Below are positions 31,577 through 38,235 of a stretch of DNA of 64,000 nucleotides, piece by piece (position 1 is the stretch's first letter; each line of letters opens with the position of its first letter). The translations under genes were made by a program, and so were the position numbers. The notes below the pieces were generated by a model. It saw only the letters and a list, made by a program, of their open reading frames with translations, was not told the origin of the DNA and ran no database searches. Location of the stretch: contig JANMDQ010000029.1 in the NCBI GenBank assembly GCA_031376385.1, positions 62,001 to 126,000 of the forward strand, written 5' to 3'. This DNA comes from Aquisediminimonas sp031376385. GTDB taxonomy: Bacteria; Pseudomonadota; Alphaproteobacteria; Sphingomonadales; Sphingomonadaceae.

Positions 31577-33339
31577 TTCTTCACCGCAATCAAAGGCTCT
31601 TGGAGCGCCGGATGCCGGGAATAAAGCCACTTTTGCTGCGCGATGGTCAGCAGGTTTGATGTGACCCAGTAAAGCTGCAACCCGGCTGCAAAAGGGGCCA
31701 TCAGGAACATCATGATCCAAGGCATGACGCTAAACACTTGCTGCTGCACCGGATCGGGGGCGGCGGGATTGAGCTTGAATTGCAGATACATGGTCAGGCC
31801 AAGGAGACCAGACAGCACGCCAATGCCCAGAAACGCCGGGAACCAGGTCGCGCCAACGGCATGGGCCGCTGTCATCAGGTTTGCCGGATCAGGGCCAGAC
31901 AGATCCTTGATCCACGCAATGAACGGCTGATGCCGCATTTCGATGGTGACCATCAGGACCTTATACAGCGCGTAAAAGATGGGAATCTGGATCAAGACCG
32001 GAAGGCAGCCACCCAGCGGATTGATCTTTTCCGTCTTATACAGCTCCATCATTTTCTGCTGAAGCGCAGGCTTGTCGTCCTTGTAGCGTTCCTGAAGCAC
32101 TTTCAATTTGGGCTGGAGCGCGCGCATGCCCGCCATGCTGGCAAACTGCTTTTGCGCGATCGGGAACATCAGGCCGCGGACGATGAAGGTCAGCAAGATG
32201 ATGGCAAATCCGAAGTTTTTCGTGAGATTAAAAAGCCAGTCAAGCACATAGAAAATCGGTTTCTGAATGACTTCGAACCAGCCCCAATCAATCGCTTTGC
32301 CGAACAAGGGAACGCCTGCGGTTTCCTCATAGCCATCAAGCGTACGGACTTCCTTGGCTCCAGCGAAAAGCCTCGATGTGGTGGAAAGGGACTTGCCCGG
32401 CGCAATGATTGTTTGCGCCTTCAGGAATTCCGCCTGATAGGAGCCACCACCTGCACGGAATCCTGCATCTACCGATTGGTCTTGCGGCGGCACAAGTGCA
32501 GCAAGCCAATAGGTTTCGCCAAAGCCAAGCCAGCCGCCTTTGGTTTGGAAACGTGTGCCGTTCGTTCCTGCGCCATCAACATCGGAATAGTTCACACTGT
32601 AATTGGCTGCCGCATTGAACACGCCAATCGGCCCGACATGGTTGGTCCAGCTATCAACATCCTTGTTGGGAGCGAGCATCGACCCGCCGGAATGTGCGCC
32701 TTGCACGCGGTTGATGAAGGCATAGGGACGAATGCCGATGGCGCCCGCGCCGTTATTCGTCACGCTCTGATCGATGGAAAACATATATTTGTCATCGATG
32801 GAAATGGTCGCGCGGAAAACCTGGCCAGCGCCATTGTCCCAGCTCAGTGTCACCGGCGTCTTGGGGGTCAATTTGGTCTGGTCAGCCGTCCATATCGTTT
32901 CGGCGGTCGGCAAAATGACGCCTTCACCCATCCAGCCAAATCCGGCGAAATAGCTGTCCTTTGCGCCTGCTGGTGAAAGCAGACGCACGGGGGGCGAACC
33001 CTTCTCGACTGTTTCGCCGTAAAGCGGGAGAACAAGATCGTCGATCTGGCCGCCCTTCAAATTGATCGAGCCTTTGAGGCTGGGCGTTTCGATGGTGATG
33101 CGGTTGCCTTCCGCGAGAACCGCTTTCAAATCGCGCGCGACGGGCTTTGCCGCCACGCCGGGCACTGTGGGTACCGTTGAGACACCGGGAGTAGCAGTCG
33201 CCACTGCGGGATCACTTGGCTTCGTGGCCGCGGGCACCGGCTTAGGCGCAGGGAAATAGCGTTCCGAAAGCGTGGTCCACCCAATCAGCACCAGCCCGGA
33301 CAGCACAATCGCGAGGATCATGTTGCGATTATTTTCCAC
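31573..33339 (-). CDS. yidC: membrane protein insertase YidC
   Basis: Inner-membrane insertase and chaperone working with or without SecYEG (588 residues). N-terminal helix MILAIVLSGLVLIGWTTL, a Pro/Ala/Thr-rich linker, the large periplasmic P1 domain (about 75-350), then the conserved core of five helices with the signature FGFAIILLTFIVRGLMFPIA, the cytoplasmic coiled region and NPLGGCLPVLIQIPIFYALY. The start is GTG at 33339, supported by AAAGGAA 6 bases before. The basic C-terminal tail is short. Confidence 0.96.
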   Translation of the reverse strand: MENNRNMILAIVLSGLVLIGWTTLSERYFPAPKPVPAATKPSDPAVATATPGVSTVPTVPGVAAKPVARDLKAVLAEGNRITIETPSLKGSINLKGGQIDDLVLPLYGETVEKGSPPVRLLSPAGAKDSYFAGFGWMGEGVILPTAETIWTADQTKLTPKTPVTLSWDNGAGQVFRATISIDDKYMFSIDQSVTNNGAGAIGIRPYAFINRVQGAHSGGSMLAPNKDVDSWTNHVGPIGVFNAAANYSVNYSDVDGAGTNGTRFQTKGGWLGFGETYWLAALVPPQDQSVDAGFRAGGGSYQAEFLKAQTIIAPGKSLSTTSRLFAGAKEVRTLDGYEETAGVPLFGKAIDWGWFEVIQKPIFYVLDWLFNLTKNFGFAIILLTFIVRGLMFPIAQKQFASMAGMRALQPKLKVLQERYKDDKPALQQKMMELYKTEKINPLGGCLPVLIQIPIFYALYKVLMVTIEMRHQPFIAWIKDLSGPDPANLMTAAHAVGATWFPAFLGIGVLSGLLGLTMYLQFKLNPAAPDPVQQQVFSVMPWIMMFLMAPFAAGLQLYWVTSNLLTIAQQKWLYSRHPALQEPLIAVKK

Positions 33340-33375
33340 GATATTTCCTTTTACACATGTCAGCGGGCCGATGGC

Positions 33376-33588
33376 TTACGGAACAGGGTCATAGCCGTGC
33401 CCACCCCAGGGGTGACACCGCACTATTCGTTTGAGGGAAAGCCAGCCACCCCGCACCGCCCCATAGCGGGAAAGCGACTCGATTGCATAGGCCGAACAGC
33501 TGGGCGCGAACCGGCACGTCGGCGGCAACACGCGCGATGGACCCATTTGCCAGCCTTTGGCGATGAAGATGAGGAGAGAGGCGATCAC
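33376..33588 (-). CDS. yidD: membrane protein insertion efficiency factor YidD
   Basis: Small membrane-associated protein (70 residues) that assists YidC. It shows the complete family pattern: N-terminal hydrophobic stretch, then CRFAPSCSAYAIESLSRYGA, GGWLSLKRIVRCHPWGGHGYDPVP, with all conserved cysteines. It starts at GTG 33588, overlapping the rnpA stop (GTGA), so translation is coupled. It lies between rnpA and yidC as usual. Confidence 0.95.
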   Translation of the reverse strand: MIASLLIFIAKGWQMGPSRVLPPTCRFAPSCSAYAIESLSRYGAVRGGWLSLKRIVRCHPWGGHGYDPVP

Positions 33589-34193
33589 GCTTCCGTCCCT
33601 CCAACCCGCTTTCCTGAGCTTGTCGAAGGACCGTCCTTCTTTTTGCGATGCTGACCGGAGGTGAAGGGCGGCCCCGTTCGACTGCCTTGCAGGCGCTCAG
33701 GACAGGCTTCGACAAGCTCAGGGAAGGTCAGTTTCGCCATTTTCCCCAGAGCCTTCACCAGCTCATCACGTAACTGCCCGTAATCGCGCTCCACACCGCT
33801 TTCGCGACCAATCAGAACATGATCCGCGCCAGTGACGCCCAATGTTGGTAGTAACTCCCGCCCCAGCGCGCGAAATCGCCGTTTCATGCGGTTGCGCACG
33901 ACAGCATTGCCGATTTTCTTGGTGACTGTAATGCCCAGCCGCATTGCCGCGTCAGCGTCTTCCCGCGCGCGAACAAGCAACACGAAACCCGGCATGGGCA
34001 CGCGCTTCGAACGATTGGCCGCGAGGAAATCCGCGCGGCGGCGTATTGGGATCAGGCGGACAACTTCTTGCGACCGCGCGCGCGGCGGGCGCGAATCACG
34101 TTGCGACCGGCTGGCGTCGACATCCGCAGGCGGAAGCCGTGGCGGCGTGCACGGACGAGGTTGCTCGGTTGAAAGGTGCGCTTCATCGCTCAT
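33585..34193 (-). CDS. rnpA: ribonuclease P protein component, start unusual
   Basis: Protein subunit of RNase P (tRNA 5' maturation). Conserved parts are IPIRRRADFLAANRSKRVPM, LGITVTKKIGNAVVRNRMKRRFRAL (the RNR motif) and the C-terminal helix. No ATG, GTG or TTG lies between the end of rpmH and this conserved region. Either it starts at a rare CTG (34055, overlapping the rpmH stop, CTGA), or at ATG 34193, 7 bases before rpmH. The latter gives a 202-residue protein whose first 46 residues are read across rpmH in another frame. Homologues are usually shorter, so CTG is the conservative option. The last 45 or so residues (FPELVEACPERLQ...) come from a repeat inserted in the gene. Confidence 0.85.
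   Translation of the reverse strand: MSDEAHLSTEQPRPCTPPRLPPADVDASRSQRDSRPPRARSQEVVRLIPIRRRADFLAANRSKRVPMPGFVLLVRAREDADAAMRLGITVTKKIGNAVVRNRMKRRFRALGRELLPTLGVTGADHVLIGRESGVERDYGQLRDELVKALGKMAKLTFPELVEACPERLQGSRTGPPFTSGQHRKKKDGPSTSSGKRVGGTEA
33611..33726. repeat. inverted-repeat element inside the 3' end of rnpA
   Basis: TTCCTGAGCTTGTCGAAGG (from 33611) and CTTCGACAAGCTCAGGGAA (to 33726) are inverted copies of a CCTGAGCTTGTCGAAGG unit about 80 bases apart. The same core with one change (CTGAGCTTGACGAAG) forms the inverted pair at 62090-62177. It resembles REP/RPE-type palindromic elements. Here it is in frame and supplies the C-terminal extension of the RNase P protein. Confidence 0.7.
34052..34186 (-). 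CDS. rpmH: 50S ribosomal protein L34
   Basis: The 44-residue protein reads MKRTFQPSNLVRARRHGFRL and ends RARRARGRKKLSA, complete and typical for L34. It is a basic protein of the large ribosomal subunit. The stop TGA (34052-34054) overlaps the possible CTG start of rnpA. The rnpA frame is also open across the whole gene. It is first gene of the rpmH-rnpA-yidD-yidC-engB operon. Confidence 0.97.
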   Translation of the reverse strand: MKRTFQPSNLVRARRHGFRLRMSTPAGRNVIRARRARGRKKLSA

Positions 34194-34209
34194 ACCTTGA
34201 AATAAGGGT

Positions 34210-34245
34210 CAAAAATAAAACAGCCGCCCTGTGCCGGACGGCTGC
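34210..34245 (-). terminator. intrinsic terminator upstream of rpmH
   Basis: On the minus strand CAGCCG-TCC and GG-G-CGGCTG arms (34222-34245) are followed by a T-rich run (TTTTATTTTT). It would end transcription of the small membrane-protein gene at 34282-34608 before rpmH, or act as an attenuator in the rpmH leader if the rpmH promoter is upstream of it. Confidence 0.7.
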
Positions 34246-34281
34246 ATGTTGAATGGTCGATTAGCAGAGAATCGCCCAAAG

Positions 34282-34608
34282 TCAATTCTTGCCGCCCGAT
34301 TTTCGACCTGAGCTTTGTTGCCCTTTGTCACGCTCTACTCTTCGCTTAGCACTTTGCCGCCTCAGACCCCAATCGGCCCATCCACCCATCTTTGGCTGCT
34401 GTTTCTTGAACCGCACATAGCGTTTGCGGGCCCAGACCGAATTTTGCAGCACCAGCCCAGCCCCAATTGCAAAAGTGAATACGCCGCCGGGGCCGGGCAG
34501 GGGGCCAAGCAGCGGCGTGATGATCAGGAAGATGACGCCGAGCACCAACAGGCCGATTCGAACAACCGGGTTCTGGCGGAGGACAGCGAAGCGAGTGCGA
34601 AAGCTCAT
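34282..34608 (-). CDS. hypothetical membrane protein with LPGPGG motif
   Basis: Protein of about 108 residues: two hydrophobic segments (VVRIGLLVLGVIFLIITPLL and GGVFTFAIGAGLVLQNSVWA) joined by GPLPGPGG, then a basic tail rich in Arg, Lys and Ser (RRVERDKGQQSSGRKSGGKN). The PGPGG turn between two helices recalls the PGPGW family of putative transmembrane proteins. The start at 34608 (MSFRTRF) is chosen because the frame upstream to 34677 runs through the hairpin after yghU. No good ribosome binding site is visible. Function unknown. Confidence 0.65.
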   Translation of the reverse strand: MSFRTRFAVLRQNPVVRIGLLVLGVIFLIITPLLGPLPGPGGVFTFAIGAGLVLQNSVWARKRYVRFKKQQPKMGGWADWGLRRQSAKRRVERDKGQQSSGRKSGGKN

Positions 34609-34650
34609 GATCGTCATGTGGTGCCGTGTAGAGATGGGTGCAAGAGCCTT

Positions 34651-34678
34651 AGTGCTCCGGGCGAAGACCCGGAGCACT
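34651..34678 (-). terminator. stable hairpin after yghU, probable terminator
   Basis: An 11-bp perfect stem (AGTGCTCCGGG / CCCGGAGCACT) closes a 6-base loop. It lies 13 bases past the yghU stop on the minus strand. There is no T-run, so termination may need Rho, or it may protect the mRNA 3' end. Confidence 0.55.
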
Positions 34679-34691
34679 GGTAAGGATAGCG

Positions 34692-35570
34692 CTATTCCGC
34701 TGCCTCCAGCTTATCCTGCGTGCGGAGATCAAAATCACTGGCGTCGTGGCGTTCGCGCAATTGCTCTTCGGGCGGCCCGTAAGACCGGTTGACCATGCGC
34801 CCGCGCTTGACCGCCGGACGCGCGCCGACGGTTTCCATCCAGCGCATGACATTCTTATACTCTGCCACCTGCAGAAATTCGCCTGCGTTATAGACTTGCC
34901 CCGTTACCAAGGCCCCATACCAAGGCCAGATGGCGATATCGGCAATCGTGTAAGCGTCACCAGCCATATACTCGCGGGTGGCCAGGTTGCGATCAAGTAC
35001 GTCGAGCTGACGCTTCACCTCCATCGCAAACCGATCAATGCAATATTCGATCTTGACCGGCGCATAGGCATAAAAATGGCCAAAACCGCCGCCCAGATAA
35101 GGCGCGCTGCCCATCTGCCACATCAGCCAGGACATCACTTCAGCGCGTGCTGCCGGTTCGGTAGGCAGAAACGCGCCGAACTTCTCAGCCAGATGAATGA
35201 GGATCGCCCCCGACTCGAACAGGCGCGTCGGAGTCGGCGTGCTGTGATCCATCAGCGCAGGAATTTTGGAGTTTGGATTGATATCGACAAAGCCGCTGCC
35301 AAATTGCCCCCCTTCGCGGATATCAATCAGCCACGCATCATATTCCGCGCCGTGATGGCCAAGCGCCAGCAGCTCCTCCAGCATGATCGTCACCTTCACC
35401 CCATTGGGCGTGGCCATCGAATAAAGCTGGAACGGATGTTTGCCGATGGGCAGCACCTTGTCATGCGTCGCGCCTGCAATGGGCCGGTTGATGTTGGCAA
35501 ATGCCCCGCCATTTTCCTTGTCCCAAGTCCAGATGGCGGGAGGGGCGTATTCGGACAGGGTCTGGGTCAT
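34692..35570 (-). CDS. yghU: glutathione S-transferase family disulfide-bond oxidoreductase YghU
   Basis: Nu-class GST-like protein (292 residues) with disulfide-bond reductase activity using two glutathiones; cytosolic. Highly characteristic stretches are WTWDKENGGAFANINRPIAG, LYSMATPNGVKVTIMLEELL, SGFVDINPNSKIPAL, LMWQMGSAPYLGGGFGHFY and AIWPWYGALV. Length and order match E. coli YghU throughout. It is monocistronic. Confidence 0.94.
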   Translation of the reverse strand: MTQTLSEYAPPAIWTWDKENGGAFANINRPIAGATHDKVLPIGKHPFQLYSMATPNGVKVTIMLEELLALGHHGAEYDAWLIDIREGGQFGSGFVDINPNSKIPALMDHSTPTPTRLFESGAILIHLAEKFGAFLPTEPAARAEVMSWLMWQMGSAPYLGGGFGHFYAYAPVKIEYCIDRFAMEVKRQLDVLDRNLATREYMAGDAYTIADIAIWPWYGALVTGQVYNAGEFLQVAEYKNVMRWMETVGARPAVKRGRMVNRSYGPPEEQLRERHDASDFDLRTQDKLEAAE

Positions 35571-35592
35571 GGCGTCGGCCTTTCGTGGTGGG

Positions 35593-35622
35593 AAAAAATG
35601 GCGGATTCTTCAACAAGTGGAG
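35593..35622 (+). repeat. 30-bp dispersed repeat, copy 1
   Basis: AAAAAATGGCGGATTCTTCA continuing ACAAGTGGAG. It recurs at 57393-57422 with 28 of 30 bases identical. This copy lies just upstream of yghU on the opposite strand; the other lies after dsbD. Role unknown. Confidence 0.55.
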
Positions 35623-35803
35623 TGCGTATTCGAACTTTTTCCAACATTTTCAGCTCCCTCTATCTCGAGGCAGAAGATGGTCCGCAACGTCCTACTTTTC
35701 AAGGGCTGGGGCCCCATGCTTCCACCCCACACTTTCTGAAATTCGTAAACGGAGGACTTTGGTGGCCCGATTACCAGCAATAATTTTACAAAAAGGTGCA
35801 ATC

Positions 35804-36202
35804 CTACAGATTGTGGTTGTTGACGACGCGTTTGATGCCGTCACGAAAAAGTTCAGCGCCAAAATTCATCAACAAGCCAAGATATCTGTTTGAAAGCCGC
35901 AGATAAGTTAGAAGCTGCTTGGCATGGACCGGTGCCATTCGTTCGAAGGATTTAAGTTCAATGATCAAGATATCATTCACCAGCACATCAATGCGAAAGC
36001 CCTCGCGCAAAACGCGGCCTTCGTATTCGATATCGACTGGCACTTGACGTCGAACAATGAGTCCGCGTCTTTCCAAACTATCCGCAAGGACCGCTTCATA
36101 AACCGATTCCATCAGCCCCGGACCAAATGTCTTATGAACTTTGAAAGCACAATCGACGGCGATGGTAGCCAGTTCCTCAATTCCAAATTTCAAGACGCTC
36201 AT
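35804..36202 (-). CDS. GxxExxY protein
   Basis: Protein of 132 residues from the GxxExxY family, seen as FGPGLMESVYEAVLADSLER, then VPVDIEYEGRVLREGFRIDV (a nuclease-like beta hairpin), DILIIELKS (D...ExK) and LLTYLRLSNRYLGLLMNFG. The D-x(n)-E-x-K pattern suggests a PD-(D/E)XK nuclease fold, but no activity is established for the family. These genes are scattered, often singly, and flanked by the short repeats described next. Confidence 0.88.
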   Translation of the reverse strand: MSVLKFGIEELATIAVDCAFKVHKTFGPGLMESVYEAVLADSLERRGLIVRRQVPVDIEYEGRVLREGFRIDVLVNDILIIELKSFERMAPVHAKQLLTYLRLSNRYLGLLMNFGAELFRDGIKRVVNNHNL

Positions 36203-36215
36203 GTGAAGCCTTCTT

Positions 36216-36312
36216 TTTTGCGCCTTTGCGCCTTTGCGTGAGACTAATTTGCTTAACCGTGAGGCGATTATCTTGCCTTAGTAATCTCACGCGAAGGCGC
36301 AAAGGCGCGAAG
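36216..36312. repeat. inverted repeat of 9-bp units beside the GxxExxY gene
   Basis: Left arm (36216-36243) is built of GCGCCTTT units followed by GCGTGAGA. The right arm (36285-36312) is its complement, TCTCACGCGAAGGCGC and onward. The 28-base arms match at 25 positions with a 41-base loop. The arms begin about 15 bases upstream of the GxxExxY start codon. It may be a mobile-repeat end or a regulatory hairpin. Confidence 0.65.
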
Positions 36313-36383
36313 AGGAAGGGGAGGATAAAAACGGTTTCATCGCCTCATTTCTGATGCGACGTCTCTTTTGGTTCAATTTCAGA

Positions 36384-38183
36384 TCATAGCCCCGCACAAG
36401 CCTCCGTGACCCATGCTAGAGCGTCGCCCTCAAGATGCGGGCCGACAACCAATAGCACTTGTGCGTGATAGTCATCCCACCAGCGCAATTCGTCGCGGGT
36501 GAGCAGTGATGTGTCGACCAGCGTGCGATCAATCGGCGCGAAGGTCAGTGTTTCAAACCCGAAATAGCGGCCTTCCGCGCCTGCAATGTCACGGTCCTCG
36601 ACCAGCACCAAATTCTCGATGCGGATGCCATATTCGCCTTGCTTGTAATAGCCCGGTTCGTTGGAAATGATCATGCCGGGGTGCAGCGCTTCGCCAGTTC
36701 CGGCTTGTCCGCCTGACGGCTTGGCGATGCGTTGTGGGCCTTCGTGCACGGCGAGGAAGCTGCCGACGCCGTGGCCCGTGCCATGCGCATAATCGACGCC
36801 TGCCTGCCAGAGCGCGGCGCGGGCGAGCGTATCCAGCTGGCTGCCATTGGTGCCTGAGGGGAACACTGCGCGGGCAATGGCGATATGACCTTTCAATACA
36901 CGGGTGAAGCGGTCCTTCATTTCGGCAGTCGGTTCACCGGGGCCAACCCAGATCGTGCGCGTGACGTCCGTCGTGCCGTCCAGATATTGCCCACCACTAT
37001 CGACGAGATAGATGCTGTTCGGTTCAATCGCGCGGTTGCTGGCTTCGTCCACCTTATAATGCGGGCTGGCACCATTGGGGCCTGCCGCGGATATGGTGTC
37101 AAAGCTCAAATCTTTGAGCTTGCCTGTGGCGCGGCGGAAGTCGTGGAGTTTTGCCGCGGCGGAGAGCTCGGTCAGTTCGCCCTTATGTGCCTCGACCGAC
37201 AGCCAGTGAAGATAGCGGCTGAGCGCGGCCCCGTCGCGTTTTTGTGCGGCGCGGTGTCCGGCCTGTTCAATCGGGTTTTTAATGGCTTTGGGCAGGATCG
37301 TCGGGTCACGTGCTTCGATCAGGACTGCGCCGCCTTCGCTCAATCGGTTGAAAATGGCGGCCACGGCGCGTTCGGGGTCCACTGCCACGCGCTTGCCCGC
37401 CATGGCACCAAGGGCCGGAGCAAAGGCACTTCGGGGATAAACGCGCACGGCGTTGCCAAGATGTGCGCGGACGGTGTCGTCGACTTTCTCCGGCTCGACA
37501 TAAAGATCGGCTGTGCCATCCTTGTTGATGACCGCAAAGGACAGGGCGACGGGCGTATGGGCCACGTCTGCCCCGCGAATGTTGAACGTCCACGCCACAC
37601 TATCCAGCGCGCTGATGATTGCCGCGTCATAGCCGCGCTCGTTCAGCCAGTCGCCGACAGCGCCGCGTTTCTCAGCACTGTTCTGGCCGGTATACTGATC
37701 ATCAAGGACGATCAGCTTTGCATCCGAAGGTGCTGGCTGATCGGCCCACACGGCGTCAATGGGGTTGCGGTCGACGGCGACAAGTTCTGCGCCCTTGGCC
37801 GCCAAGGCCGCACCCGCCGCGTCGGCCCAGCTTTTGGTGTGAAGCCAGGCATCATAGCCAATCCGCGCGCCCGTCGGCGCATGATCGCGCAGCCAGTCAG
37901 ACAGGCTGGTTTCCGGCACGCCGACATAGGCCCAGTGCTTGCCGTCCACTTGCTGGCGCACTTGCAATGTGTAGCGCCCATCGGTGAAGATCGCCGCTTC
38001 TTCACTCAGGACGACCGCTGCCCCGGCGGACCCGCCAAAGCCCGTGAGCCACGCCAGCCGCTGGGCATAATCACCAACATATTCGGACATATGTTCATCA
38101 CAGATGGGGACGACAAAGCCGTCGAGACGGTCTGACTTTAATTGTTCGCGCAGCGCGCGGAGGCGGTCTTCGTAACTGGACAT
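36384..38183 (-). CDS. pepP: aminopeptidase P family protein (M24B)
   Basis: Metallopeptidase removing N-terminal residues before proline; cytosolic. The protein (599 residues) is of the long, three-domain type (two creatinase-like N-terminal domains plus the pita-bread domain). Dinuclear metal ligands are visible: Asp in YLVDSGGQYLDGTTDVT (two Asp), His in GTGHGVGSFLAVHEGP, Glu in ISNEPGYY and Glu in IRIENL. Start 38183 (MSSYEDRL) has AAGGA 5 bases before. An ATG two codons upstream overlaps that site. Confidence 0.93.
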   Translation of the reverse strand: MSSYEDRLRALREQLKSDRLDGFVVPICDEHMSEYVGDYAQRLAWLTGFGGSAGAAVVLSEEAAIFTDGRYTLQVRQQVDGKHWAYVGVPETSLSDWLRDHAPTGARIGYDAWLHTKSWADAAGAALAAKGAELVAVDRNPIDAVWADQPAPSDAKLIVLDDQYTGQNSAEKRGAVGDWLNERGYDAAIISALDSVAWTFNIRGADVAHTPVALSFAVINKDGTADLYVEPEKVDDTVRAHLGNAVRVYPRSAFAPALGAMAGKRVAVDPERAVAAIFNRLSEGGAVLIEARDPTILPKAIKNPIEQAGHRAAQKRDGAALSRYLHWLSVEAHKGELTELSAAAKLHDFRRATGKLKDLSFDTISAAGPNGASPHYKVDEASNRAIEPNSIYLVDSGGQYLDGTTDVTRTIWVGPGEPTAEMKDRFTRVLKGHIAIARAVFPSGTNGSQLDTLARAALWQAGVDYAHGTGHGVGSFLAVHEGPQRIAKPSGGQAGTGEALHPGMIISNEPGYYKQGEYGIRIENLVLVEDRDIAGAEGRYFGFETLTFAPIDRTLVDTSLLTRDELRWWDDYHAQVLLVVGPHLEGDALAWVTEACAGL

Positions 38184-38235
38184 GGTCATCCTTCATTTCT
38201 AAGCTGACACACACTATATGCGAGGTCATCTCTCC

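Noticed and set aside
31577..31720. 48-codon N-terminal extension of EngB
   Set aside because: It overlaps the yidC 3' end in another frame and has no similarity to EngB. The ATGA junction at 31576 is the natural start.
31738..32976. 412-codon plus-strand frame opposite yidC
   Set aside because: It is the complement of a well-supported gene, with low-complexity, His/Arg-rich composition and no domain.
36885..38135. 416-codon plus-strand frame opposite the aminopeptidase P gene
   Set aside because: It is antisense to a gene with all catalytic residues in place, with no start signal or homology of its own.
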